33,201 nucleotides of DNA from Alistipes sp. (GCA_017532885.1 JAFXIS010000048.1:1-33201); one strand, 5' to 3'. Numbered from the stretch's first letter, positions 24,866-33,110 are shown. Notes: a model not told the origin generated them from the letters alone. Program-made: numbers and translations.

Positions 24866-27490
24866 ATGAAGAGATTTGTGAAGGTTTTGGGTGCTGTCAT
24901 CGCGGTGATATTCCTATTGCTGTTGGTGCTGCCAATCGCCTTTAAGGGCAAGATTGAGACTATCGTGAAGCAGGAGGGTAATAAGTTGCTCAATGCGCAG
25001 TTTGACTTCCGTTCGCTCGATATCAGCCTTATACGCCACTTTCCGCAGGCTTCGGTGTCGCTGAAGGATTTTTGGCTGAAGGGCGTAGATGAGTTCGAGA
25101 ACGATACTTTGGTCTATGCAGGAGAGCTTACTGCTGCTGTGAATGTGATGTCGATATTTGGCGACGAGGGTTTTGAGCTCTCGAAGATTTTGGTGGACGA
25201 CACACGCCTGCACGCCATCGTTTTGGAGAGTGGTAAGCCTAATTGGGATGTGATGAAGGCTACGGAGCAGACCGAGGAGGCATTGGCGGAACAGGCAGAG
25301 GCAGAGGAGGCTTCTGTGGAGGAGCCTGCGGCATTCCGCATACAGCTTAAGAAGTTGTCGGTGAGCGACCTCGATGTTATCTACGATGACCGCCAGAGTG
25401 GCATGTATGCCGAGATTTTAGGCTTTGAGGCTGACTGCTCGGGTGACTTCGCGGCAGATAATACGATGTTGAACCTCGCAGCCGAGACACCTTCGCTCTC
25501 CTTCCGCATGGGTGGCGTGCCATTCCTGAATCGCGCCGAGATTGAGGCGCGGATGGATATCGCTGCGGACTTTGCAAATAGCCGTTTTACGCTGAATGAC
25601 AACTCGTTACGCCTAAATGCCATTGAGGCAACAATCGATGGCTGGGTGGCATTGCTTGACGAGGGTATGGATATGGACCTGAAGCTCGGCTCGAATGCTA
25701 TTGGCTTTAAGGAGATTCTTTCGCTCGTGCCGGCAATCTATGCTAAGGATTTCGCGGGTCTGCGTACCGATGGCGTAGCAACGCTTACGGCGAGTGCCAA
25801 GGGTCGAATGGTGGGCGATGTGCTGCCCGCATTTAACCTCGATTTGAATGTCAAGGATGCCATGTTCCGCTATCCGTCGCTGCCTGCGGGTGTGGATGGT
25901 ATAAATATCGCTGCTACGGTGCAGAACCCCGGTGGAACGATGGATGCTACGGTGGTGAAGGTTGCGCCATTCAGCTTCGTGTTGGCGGGTAATCCCTTCT
26001 CGTTGAGTGCCGATGTGGCTACGCCGATGAGTGACCTCAGGTTCGATGTGAAGGCTAAGGGTAAGCTCGATTTGGGCAAGATTAAGGATGTCTATCCGCT
26101 TGAGGGTATGAATCTTAACGGCGTTGTGGATGCCGATATGGGCGTTGTGGGCCGTATGTCGTATATCGAGCAGTCGAAATTCGAGAGCCTGAAGGCGTCG
26201 GGTAGTGTAAGGCTCAACGACATGGCTCTGAAGATGGAGGATATCCCCGAGGTGATGATTAAAAACTCGGTGCTGAGCTTCACGCCGCGCTATGTGGATT
26301 TGAGCCAGACGACGGTGATGATTGGCGAGAACGACATCACTCTTGATAGCCGCTTTGAGAACTATTTGGGCTTCGTGTTCAAGGGTACGACCTTGAAAGG
26401 AACGCTCAATGTGAGCAGTAAGCATATGAATCTTGGCGACTTCCTCGGTGGTGAGGCTGCCGAGGAGGAGGTCGTGGAGGAGGTTGCTCCTTTGGAGGAT
26501 GTTGTGCGCATCCCCGACAATATCGACTTCCGCATGCAGGCTGCGTTCAATGAGGTTAAGTTTAATAAGATGACTTTCAACGACTTCCGAGGCTTGCTTA
26601 CGGTTAAGAATAGCCGTATCGACATGCAGAACCTCTCGCTCAAGACTATGGGTGGCAGCGTGGTTGTGAATGGCGCTTATGCCACTCCTGCGGGTGCTTA
26701 TCCTGCGCTGAATGCGGGCTTTGCGCTTAAGGAGATAGCCTTCGTCGAGGCGTATAACGACTTGGATGTTATTCGTCAGTTAGCGCCTATCTTCTCGGGT
26801 TTGACGGGCCATTTCTCGGGCGAGGTGAGGGTTGATACTGCGCTCGATGCCAAGATGAGCCCCATTATGAATACCCTGAGTGCCTATGGTGCTCTTTCGA
26901 CTAAGGACTTGAGCCTCAGAGATATGCCATTCCTCGACCAGATTGCCGACATCGTGAAAAAGCCGTCGCTCAAGACCTCGAAGGTCAAGGACCTCAATAT
27001 TTCGTTTACGGTGGATAAGGGTCGCGTCTATACCAAGCCCTTTGAGCTGAAGATTGAGGATTATGTGATGGTTTTGTCGGGCTCTACGGGCCTCGACCAG
27101 ACGATTGACTATAAGGGTACGATAGCTATCCCCGCCTCGGCGGGTAAGGTTGCGAAGCTCGGTGAGGTCGATATGTCTATCGGTGGCACATTCTCCAAGC
27201 CAAAGGTTAGCATCGACATGGAGTCGCTCGCGAAGAAGGCCGCGAAGGGTGCTTTGCAGGACTTGAGCAATAAGTTGCTCGGAGCTAAGCAGGGTAGTGA
27301 CGCTACGGTTGCAAGTGCCACAGAAGGCACAGCAGAGGGCGTTTCTGATGCTGCGGGAGCGGATGATGCGGCTCAAGGTGAGCAGAACGCTGCGGGAAAT
27401 GATGCAGCCAAGAGCGCACAGGAGGAGAAGGTCGAAGCGGCAAAGAAATTGGTAGGCTCGGCTATCGACCTCTTCAAAAAGAAGAAGTAA
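24866..27490 (+). CDS. AsmA-like envelope protein
   Basis: This 874-residue member of the AsmA superfamily (beta-rich, bridge-like proteins linked to outer-membrane assembly and lipid transport) has an N-terminal signal-anchor (about residues 7-26, VLGAVIAVIFLLLLVLPIA). AsmA-type opening strands follow (FDFRSLDISLIRHFPQASVSLKDFWL). A C-terminal AsmA_2-like region is also present (VDKGRVYTKPFELKIEDYVM and GLDQTIDYKGTIAIP). Between them are repeats of amphipathic strands and an acidic insert (EEEVVEEVAPLEDV, about residue 535). The tail from about residue 815 is Ala/Gly/Glu-rich and ends in KKKK. Function by analogy only; it is transcribed alone. Confidence 0.85.
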   Translation: MKRFVKVLGAVIAVIFLLLLVLPIAFKGKIETIVKQEGNKLLNAQFDFRSLDISLIRHFPQASVSLKDFWLKGVDEFENDTLVYAGELTAAVNVMSIFGDEGFELSKILVDDTRLHAIVLESGKPNWDVMKATEQTEEALAEQAEAEEASVEEPAAFRIQLKKLSVSDLDVIYDDRQSGMYAEILGFEADCSGDFAADNTMLNLAAETPSLSFRMGGVPFLNRAEIEARMDIAADFANSRFTLNDNSLRLNAIEATIDGWVALLDEGMDMDLKLGSNAIGFKEILSLVPAIYAKDFAGLRTDGVATLTASAKGRMVGDVLPAFNLDLNVKDAMFRYPSLPAGVDGINIAATVQNPGGTMDATVVKVAPFSFVLAGNPFSLSADVATPMSDLRFDVKAKGKLDLGKIKDVYPLEGMNLNGVVDADMGVVGRMSYIEQSKFESLKASGSVRLNDMALKMEDIPEVMIKNSVLSFTPRYVDLSQTTVMIGENDITLDSRFENYLGFVFKGTTLKGTLNVSSKHMNLGDFLGGEAAEEEVVEEVAPLEDVVRIPDNIDFRMQAAFNEVKFNKMTFNDFRGLLTVKNSRIDMQNLSLKTMGGSVVVNGAYATPAGAYPALNAGFALKEIAFVEAYNDLDVIRQLAPIFSGLTGHFSGEVRVDTALDAKMSPIMNTLSAYGALSTKDLSLRDMPFLDQIADIVKKPSLKTSKVKDLNISFTVDKGRVYTKPFELKIEDYVMVLSGSTGLDQTIDYKGTIAIPASAGKVAKLGEVDMSIGGTFSKPKVSIDMESLAKKAAKGALQDLSNKLLGAKQGSDATVASATEGTAEGVSDAAGADDAAQGEQNAAGNDAAKSAQEEKVEAAKKLVGSAIDLFKKKK

Positions 27491-27513
27491 CGAACGCTAA
27501 AGTGGTCATAATC

Positions 27514-27550
27514 AAAGGGGAGTTGCGCCTGCGTGCCGACTCCCTTTTTT
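27514..27550 (+). terminator. Rho-independent terminator of the AsmA-like gene
   Basis: AAAGGGGAGT (27514-27523) pairs with ACTCCCTTT with one bulged base, followed by a T-run ending at 27550. It is 24 bp after the stop codon. Confidence 0.75.
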
Positions 27551-27566
27551 GTAACTATCCACCCAC

Positions 27567-27595
27567 AAAAAAGCAGAGAGGATGACCTCCCTGCT
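27567..27595 (-). terminator. Rho-independent terminator of the carboxyltransferase gene
   Basis: On the minus strand AGCAGGGAGG (27595-27586) and CCTCTCTGCT (27581-27572) form a 10-bp stem with one G-U pair and a TCAT loop, then a T-run. A separate perfect 7-bp hairpin (TCACCGC/GCGGTGA, 27604-27627) lies between it and the gene end. Confidence 0.8.
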
Positions 27596-27669
27596 CTGTG
27601 TGTTCACCGCGTATCACTCGGCGGTGATTGGGGTAGTGGAACAACGCCCACGAATGGGTAGTGGGGTTA

Positions 27670-29784
27670 TTACTCCACGATAATCAATGCAGCATCTGCG
27701 GCTACGGTATCACCCTCAGCTACAAGTACTTGCTGAACTGTACCTGCATAATCGCTTGAGATGTTGTTCTCCATCTTCATAGCCTCCAAAATCACTACAT
27801 CCTGACCTACTGCGACCTTATCGCCAGCCTTAACCAAGACCGAAATCACGCGGCCCGGCAGCGGAGCAGCAACCTTATTACCTGAAACGGCCTTTGCTGC
27901 GGGCTTTGCTGCTACAACCTCCGACTCCTTGACAATCTCAATCAAGACTGCGTTTGCAGCAACGGTATCGCCCTCTTTTACAAAGATTTGCTTAACAACA
28001 CCTGAATAATCGCTTGAGATGTTGTTCTCCATCTTCATAGCCTCCAAGATGGCAATATCCTGACCTGCTGAAACCTTGTCGCCGACCTTCACCAAGAGCG
28101 AAATTACGCGACCCGGCAATGGGGCAACCACAGTGTCGCCTGTGATAGGAGCTGAAGCCGCGCTCTCCTGCTTCTCAGCCTCCGCCTTAGGAGCCTTAGC
28201 TGCCTGAGATGCCTCGTAAGCCTTAACCTTCACGCCTGTGAGGTAGGTCTTGGCTACCAACGGGAACAACTCGAGCAACAATACCTCCTTCTCGTTCTCT
28301 GCCAACTTCACGCCACCAGCCTCTGCAAGTTCGGGGTTGGGCTGCATCTTATACTTCGATGTGTCGTAGGGAGTCTCCTCTCTTACGCCGCAAATCTTGA
28401 AGCGGAACTCGGGGTCTACCGCCTTCGGGGTGTGACCATACTCGCCCTTGACGAGGCTCACGAACTGCGAGCTCTTGTTGGTATACATGGCGCGACCCGC
28501 CTTCTCGTCCATAGCGCAGTTTACAGCCTGTGCGCCCACAATCTGCGAGGTGGGGGTTACAAGGGGTGGCAAACCTGCATCCATACGCACCGAAGGAATC
28601 AACTCCATGGCGCGAGGTAGGATATCCTCAGCCTTGAGCTGCTTGAGCTGCGCAACCATGTTAGAGTACATACCACCGGGAATCTCCGCCTTCTGTACCA
28701 GCTCGTTAGGTGCGGGGAAGCCGAAGTAAGCCTCAATCTTCTGACTCGCGTCGAGAAGCGCTGCGAAGTTCTCCGCCTTAGCAGCCTCGACAGCCTTGTT
28801 CAGGAGTGCCTCGACCTCTGCGGGGAGTGTGTCGGTCAAAGGATTGAACGCCTTAGGAGCGGGTTTCTCAGCTCCAAATACCGAAATCTCCAGCTCCTTG
28901 CGGATATCCTTCAACTGCTCGTTAATCTTAGCCACAGCCTCCATATTAGCCTGCAACTCGACACCCATCTTCTGACAGAAGAGGTAAACCAACTCGATTG
29001 CGGGGGCACCTGTGCCACCACCAAACCACCAGCAGTTGGTATCCACAACATCAACACCTGCGGCAATAGCGGCATATACCGATGCCAAGCCATAACCCGG
29101 AGTACAGTGGGTGTGGAAGTCGATAGGTACATTCACATTCTTCTTCAGGAGCTTAATCAGGGTGCTTACGCGCTGGGGAGGAATAAGTCCCGACATATCC
29201 TTAATGGTAATCATATCGGCACCCAAAGCTGCCATCTGCTTAGCCTTGTCGATGAAGTATTCATCGGTGAAGATAGGCTGCTGCGCCTTCTTGCCCAAGA
29301 GCTTCTGGAAGAATGAGGGCTGCGGATATTTTGGGTCCACAGTGTAGCAAATTGCGCAGTCGGCAATACCGCCATACTGCTTTACATATTTGATTGTGGA
29401 CTTCACATTGTCTACATCGTTCAATGCGTCGAAGATACGCATAATGCCCAAGCCACTCTCGATAGCGTTGCGGCAGAATCCGTCGATAATCTCGTCGGTG
29501 TAGGGTGCATAACCAAAGAGGTTACGACCACGCGAGAGCGCTGTGAGCTTCGAAACACCACCCACAGCCTTGTGGATAGTCTCGAGTCGAGTCCAAGGAT
29601 TCTCGTTCAAATAACGCATCACAGAGTCGGGTACAGCACCGCCCCAAACCTCCATAGCGAAGAATCCGGCATCCTTGTAGAATGGTAAACAACGATTAAC
29701 TTGCTCCTGCGTCATGCGGGTAGCGAAAGATGACTGCTGACCGTCACGCAGCGTCAAATCTCTGATTTTTAATGTCTTTGCCAT
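27670..29784 (-). CDS. Biotin-dependent carboxyltransferase (OadA/PycB type) with two tandem biotinyl domains
   Basis: This is the carboxyltransferase component of a biotin enzyme: the alpha subunit of oxaloacetate decarboxylase or the B subunit of a two-part pyruvate carboxylase. The HMGL-like catalytic domain covers about residues 5-300. It has LRDGQQSSFATRM (metal Asp14), MEVWGGA, a probable carboxylated Lys195 (ITIKDMSGL) and metal histidines 224 and 226 (DFHTHCTPG). The conserved carboxylase domain runs to about residue 530. An Ala/Lys/Glu-rich linker then leads to two complete biotinyl domains, each with an AMKM site (Lys584 and Lys670), 86 residues apart. One domain is usual. No membrane beta or gamma subunit and no biotin carboxylase gene is in the window, so decarboxylase and carboxylase cannot be told apart. 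Confidence 0.93.
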   Translation of the reverse strand: MAKTLKIRDLTLRDGQQSSFATRMTQEQVNRCLPFYKDAGFFAMEVWGGAVPDSVMRYLNENPWTRLETIHKAVGGVSKLTALSRGRNLFGYAPYTDEIIDGFCRNAIESGLGIMRIFDALNDVDNVKSTIKYVKQYGGIADCAICYTVDPKYPQPSFFQKLLGKKAQQPIFTDEYFIDKAKQMAALGADMITIKDMSGLIPPQRVSTLIKLLKKNVNVPIDFHTHCTPGYGLASVYAAIAAGVDVVDTNCWWFGGGTGAPAIELVYLFCQKMGVELQANMEAVAKINEQLKDIRKELEISVFGAEKPAPKAFNPLTDTLPAEVEALLNKAVEAAKAENFAALLDASQKIEAYFGFPAPNELVQKAEIPGGMYSNMVAQLKQLKAEDILPRAMELIPSVRMDAGLPPLVTPTSQIVGAQAVNCAMDEKAGRAMYTNKSSQFVSLVKGEYGHTPKAVDPEFRFKICGVREETPYDTSKYKMQPNPELAEAGGVKLAENEKEVLLLELFPLVAKTYLTGVKVKAYEASQAAKAPKAEAEKQESAASAPITGDTVVAPLPGRVISLLVKVGDKVSAGQDIAILEAMKMENNISSDYSGVVKQIFVKEGDTVAANAVLIEIVKESEVVAAKPAAKAVSGNKVAAPLPGRVISVLVKAGDKVAVGQDVVILEAMKMENNISSDYAGTVQQVLVAEGDTVAADAALIIVE
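27748..28047 (-). repeat. Internal duplication covering the two biotinyl domains
   Basis: A 42-bp block at 27748-27789 is identical to 28006-28047, exactly 258 bp (86 codons) away, centred on the biotin-lysine codons. The flanking parts of the two domains are similar but not identical. This points to duplication followed by conversion or strong constraint. Confidence 0.85.
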
Positions 29785-29936
29785 AATGTATTTAAGTTGT
29801 TATATTGGTTAATTACTTCTTTTGTCCCTTTTTGTCTGTTTTACTGTCACTTTCTATTGCTCCATTGAAGCTGCCTTTTCTTCCCTTGCAGCCCCTCGTT
29901 GGAGGGTGGGTAAGTCATCCGACCCACTACAACCTA

Positions 29937-29966
29937 CAAAGATATTAAATCTTTTCGATTTTGCAA
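29937..29966 (-). promoter_or_regulatory. Candidate promoter of the carboxyltransferase gene
   Basis: On the minus strand a TTG (29966-29964) lies 19 nt before TATCTTTG (29944-29937), a perfect -7 box. The leader would be about 145 nt. It contains a GTGGGT/ACCCAC and a CCCTC/GAGGG hairpin (about 29891-29928). Confidence 0.55.
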
Positions 29967-29993
29967 CTTTTTTGTGGTGAATTGTTATCTTTG
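29960..29993 (+). promoter_or_regulatory. Candidate promoter of the symporter operon
   Basis: TTTG (29960-29963) lies 22 nt before TATCTTTG (29986-29993), a perfect -7 box. It ends 19 bp before the chosen ATG. Its -33 region abuts that of the minus-strand promoter, so the two are back to back. Confidence 0.6.
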
Positions 29994-30012
29994 CGACGAA
30001 ATAAACAGGAAA

Positions 30013-31479
30013 ATGTCACCTTTGCTCGTCATATTAACTATCGCAGCCTACCTGCTGGTGCTGTTTGGCGTGTCGTATCTGTCGGGCCGCAATGCCGATA
30101 ATGCGGGATTCTTTATCGGGAATCGCCGCACACGCTGGTATATGGCTACGCTGGCAATGATTGGCGCAGCTATGTCGGGTGTGACCTTTATCTCCGTTCC
30201 GGGCTCTGTTGCCGCAGATGGTATGACCTATATGCAGATGGTCGTGGGCTTCACCCTCGGACAGATGATAGTGGCATTTCTGCTCGTGCCGCTCTTCTAT
30301 CGCCATGGCGTGGTGTCGTTGTACCAATATTTAGACACGCGCTTCGGCTTGACTACCCACCGTACGGGTGCGTGGTGCTTTTTGGTGGCAAAGATAGTCG
30401 CTGCAGCCCTGAAACTCTATGTCGTGTGTGCCGTTTTGCAGCTCTTGGTCTTTGATGGGTTGAATCTCCCGTTTGTGGCGAATGCCCTGATTGCGGTGGC
30501 ATGCGTGTGGCTCTATACCTATTCGGGTGGCGTGCGTACGCTTATCCCCACCGATACGATTCAGTCGGTGTGCTTGGTGGGCAGTGTCGTAGCTACGATT
30601 TACTACCTCTCTAAGGCTATGGATATCGGCTCTGTGGGGCAGTTGTGCGATGTGGTTGCCGCTTCGCCTTACTCTGCGATGTGGGAGTTTGGGGATGCCT
30701 CGTCGGCGCGTTATTTCTGGAAAATGGTCGCCGGAGGAGTGCTCTGCTTAGTGGCAATGACGGGTCTTGACCAAGATATGATGCAACGCAATATGAGCTG
30801 TCGTACGGTCCGAGATTCGCAAATCAATATCGTGCTTACCGCCTTGTGCCAAATCGGGGTTATACTCCTGCTGCTGGTTTTGGGTGTTCTGTTGTATCGT
30901 TATATCGACTTTGCGGGTATGCCTATGCCTGTTCGTGGAGATGATGCCTTTCCGCTTGTCGCAGCACATGGCTCACTGCCGCAAATCGTTGGCGTAGTGT
31001 TTGTTTTGGGGCTTATCTCGAGCACCTATTCAACCGCAGGCTCAGCACTAACATCGCTTACAACATCCTTTACGCTCGATATTATGCCCAATGCGCAGCA
31101 GTTGGATGAGGTGCGGCTTTCGCTCATTCGTCGTTGTGTTCACCTCTGCATGGCTGTTGTCGTGGCTCTGCTTATACTCCTCTTCAACGCCTTTGCGCAG
31201 GGTAGTGTTATAAATTTGGTCTTTACCATTGCGGGATATACCTACGGGCCTATTTTGGGTATGTTTACCTTCGGAATGCTCTCCTCAAGGTCGCTGCGTG
31301 AGCGATGGGTGCCTATGGTAGCTATTGTTGCGCCCGTTGCGAGCTATCTGTTGCAGAGGGTTGTGGCTGCACAGTTCGACTACCATATAGGCTTTGAATT
31401 GATAGGATATAACGCCCTGATTACAATCGTGGGGCTTCTCGTCGCTTCGCGCAAGAGAGGCGCTGAAATCGCAAAATAA
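30013..31479 (+). CDS. Sodium:solute symporter (SSS family)
   Basis: This is a predicted Na+-coupled uptake carrier of the inner membrane. From the ATG at 30013 it has 488 residues and about 13 hydrophobic segments. The N-terminus (VSYLSGRNADNAGFFIGNRRTRWYMATLAMIGAAMSG) with its early YxxGR-like and small-residue motifs is typical of SSS proteins, as is SSTYSTAGSALTSLTTSF, the sodium-site helix. The substrate cannot be told. A GTG at 29974 in frame would add 13 residues, but it lies between the two promoter boxes, so the ATG is preferred. The stop codon overlaps the next gene's start by one base (TAATG), implying translational coupling. Confidence 0.92.
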   Translation: MSPLLVILTIAAYLLVLFGVSYLSGRNADNAGFFIGNRRTRWYMATLAMIGAAMSGVTFISVPGSVAADGMTYMQMVVGFTLGQMIVAFLLVPLFYRHGVVSLYQYLDTRFGLTTHRTGAWCFLVAKIVAAALKLYVVCAVLQLLVFDGLNLPFVANALIAVACVWLYTYSGGVRTLIPTDTIQSVCLVGSVVATIYYLSKAMDIGSVGQLCDVVAASPYSAMWEFGDASSARYFWKMVAGGVLCLVAMTGLDQDMMQRNMSCRTVRDSQINIVLTALCQIGVILLLLVLGVLLYRYIDFAGMPMPVRGDDAFPLVAAHGSLPQIVGVVFVLGLISSTYSTAGSALTSLTTSFTLDIMPNAQQLDEVRLSLIRRCVHLCMAVVVALLILLFNAFAQGSVINLVFTIAGYTYGPILGMFTFGMLSSRSLRERWVPMVAIVAPVASYLLQRVVAAQFDYHIGFELIGYNALITIVGLLVASRKRGAEIAK

Positions 31480-32387
31480 TGACATTTATGAGAGTTTCTA
31501 ACCATACATTCCGTACCGCAGCCATGCCGCTCGGTATGCTTATCGGAGCATTGCTCTGCCGCGAAATGGCGTGGGCGGAGGCTGTTACCGATGGCTGGCT
31601 TACGCCTATGTTCATCGCCTCGATGCTCTTTATTACCTTTTGCAAGGTCGATGCGCGAAAAATCCGCTTTTCGTGGCTGCATCTGTGGCTGCTGCTGTTT
31701 CAGGTTGTGGGTAGCTTCGCCGCATATTATGCCCTTGCGTGGGCAGATGTTGTGGTGGCACAGGGAGCGATGATTTGCATCTTGGCGCCTGTGGCTATGG
31801 GTGCTGTGGTGATTGGCGGCATGCTGGGTGCAAACCTCGAATCTATGGCGGCTTATAGCCTGCTGTGTAATGTTTTTACAGCCTTTTTTGCTCCGTTTAT
31901 GCTCTCGACCTATGGCAATGGCTTATGTACTATGGTGCAGATTCTGCAACGCGTAGCACCTATGCTTATCCTGCCTTTTGTGGCTGGACAGCTGTGCCGT
32001 TTGACGATGCCGAAGGTGAGTGGCTGGATAGCAAACCATAGCCAAATTTCGTTCTATATATGGCTCTTGTCGCTTATAGTGATTATCGGCCGTACGACTT
32101 GCTTTTTGATTGACCACGGCGAGAATAGGGTGGTGCAGATAGTGTTGGCAGTGGTGGCTTTGGTGATATGCTTGTTGCAATTTACTCTTGGCCGTTATTT
32201 GGGTCGCCGCTATGGCGATGCCGCCTCGGGAGGACAATCCATGGGGCAGAAGAATACGGTCTTGGCTGTGTGGCTGTCGCAGTCGTTCCTCGACCCTATA
32301 TCGTGCGTCGCACCTACGGCGTATATCGTATGGCAGAATATAGTGAACTCCTACCAGCTATACCTGAAGGGCAAGGAGGAAAGATGA
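31479..32387 (+). CDS. BASS-like (bile acid:sodium symporter family) transporter
   Basis: This 302-residue membrane protein has about nine to ten hydrophobic segments and the plan of the BASS family, whose members move organic anions with Na+. The family-like C-terminal part reads GQKNTVLAVWLSQSFLDP, with conserved polar residues in an otherwise hydrophobic helix, followed by a conserved Pro/Ala stretch. An early TPMFIASMLFITFCKVD loop is also typical. Substrate unknown; bile acid transport should not be assumed. It is coupled to the symporter by a one-base overlap. The last codons (KEER) and the stop are within a heptad repeat array. The family call is from memory of such proteins and less certain than others here. 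Confidence 0.75.
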   Translation: MTFMRVSNHTFRTAAMPLGMLIGALLCREMAWAEAVTDGWLTPMFIASMLFITFCKVDARKIRFSWLHLWLLLFQVVGSFAAYYALAWADVVVAQGAMICILAPVAMGAVVIGGMLGANLESMAAYSLLCNVFTAFFAPFMLSTYGNGLCTMVQILQRVAPMLILPFVAGQLCRLTMPKVSGWIANHSQISFYIWLLSLIVIIGRTTCFLIDHGENRVVQIVLAVVALVICLLQFTLGRYLGRRYGDAASGGQSMGQKNTVLAVWLSQSFLDPISCVAPTAYIVWQNIVNSYQLYLKGKEER

Positions 32388-32435
32388 TAGAGCAAAGAGC
32401 AAAGATAAAAGAGCAAAGATGAAAGAGCAAAGATG
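32373..32435 (+). repeat. Heptad polypurine array across the end of the BASS-like gene, 9 units
   Basis: The 7-bp units in order are AAGGAGG, AAAGATG, ATAGAGC, AAAGAGC, AAAGATA, AAAGAGC, AAAGATG, AAAGAGC, AAAGATG. The TGA stop spans 32385-32387, at the second/third unit junction. The array fills much of the 86-bp gap before ybaK. Confidence 0.9.
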
Positions 32436-32473
32436 AAACAGACTGTCATTACTTCAATACTTAAATTTGGCTT

Positions 32474-32968
32474 ATGGCAAAGAAAATAGAAAAAACAAAT
32501 GCGGCACGCCTGCTCGACAGGGCAAAGATTACCTATGAACTTATCCCTTATACGGTCGATGAGAATAACCTCGCCGCTACGCATGTTGCCGAGGAGTTGG
32601 GCGAAGATATCGCTACGGTCTTTAAGACACTTATCTTGTGTGGCGATAGGAACGGCTATTTGGTCTGCGTTGTGCCGGGCGACCATGAGGTTGATTTGAA
32701 ACTTGCCGCCAAGGTGTCGGGCAACAAGAAGGTCGAGATGCTGCCGATGAAAGAGCTTCTGCCCACGACAGGTTACATTCGCGGTGGTTGCTCGCCAATA
32801 GGTATGAAGAAGCGTTTTCCGACCTACATCCACGAGAGTTGCCTTGAGCATGACTATATCTACATCAGTGCCGGCGTGCGTGGCTTACAGATACGCATTG
32901 CCCCGGCCGATTTAATCGCGTTTGTCGGTGCCGAAGTCGCCGACATCAGCCACCCGATGGAGGAGTAA
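32474..32968 (+). CDS. ybaK: YbaK/EbsC-type Cys-tRNA(Pro) deacylase
   Basis: This editing protein is predicted to hydrolyse Cys-tRNA(Pro) misacylated by prolyl-tRNA synthetase. The 164 residues match the YbaK family: the start KTNAARLLDRAKITYELIPY, VFKTLILCGD with the conserved lysine, and GYIRGGCSPIGMKKRFPTYI with its GGxSP-like loop (Cys in place of the usual Ser-neighbour). It ends in LIAFVGAEVADISH. It lies 86 bp after the BASS-like gene with a heptad array between. A second heptad array starts at its stop codon and contributes to its terminator. Confidence 0.95.
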   Translation: MAKKIEKTNAARLLDRAKITYELIPYTVDENNLAATHVAEELGEDIATVFKTLILCGDRNGYLVCVVPGDHEVDLKLAAKVSGNKKVEMLPMKELLPTTGYIRGGCSPIGMKKRFPTYIHESCLEHDYIYISAGVRGLQIRIAPADLIAFVGAEVADISHPMEE

Positions 32969-33016
32969 AAGAGGAAAGATGAAAGATGAAAGATGAAAGA
33001 GCAAAGATGAAAGATA
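32968..33016 (+). repeat. Heptad polypurine array from the ybaK stop codon, 7 units
   Basis: AAAGAGG, three AAAGATG, AAAGAGC, AAAGATG, AAAGATA in unbroken 7-bp register. The first A is the last base of the ybaK TAA. Confidence 0.9.
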
Positions 33017-33036
33017 AGTCTTTGCTCTTTTGTTTT
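32996..33036 (+). terminator. Rho-independent terminator of ybaK made from heptad units
   Basis: AAAGAGCAAAGA (32996-33007) pairs perfectly with TCTTTGCTCTTT (33019-33030), 12 bp with an 11-nt loop. A T-rich tail follows. The 5' arm is two units of the heptad array. Confidence 0.8.
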
Positions 33037-33043
33037 AATTGTG

Positions 33044-33087
33044 TCATGCCACATTTTGGAGCGTAAGCGAGAAAATGACTGGCATCC
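33044..33087 (+). repeat. Palindromic intergenic element, second type
   Basis: The stem has TGCC/GGCA (33047-33050 with 33081-33084) and CATTTT/AAAATG (33052-33057 with 33072-33077), and the loop contains GGAGCGTAAGCG. It looks like a REP-type element but does not share the ends of the GTCAYTCYGAG family. Confidence 0.5.
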
Positions 33088-33110
33088 CTAACGGCAAATT
33101 ATTTCGGTAG

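Noticed and set aside
25613..26425. A 270-codon open frame on the minus strand within the AsmA-like gene
   Set aside because: It is antisense to a well-supported gene, rich in His/Arg/Ile without domain character, and fits the codon bias shadow of the plus-strand gene.
29974..30012. GTG start for the sodium:solute symporter
   Set aside because: The added codons contain the TATCTTTG promoter box; the ATG at 30013 fits the family better.
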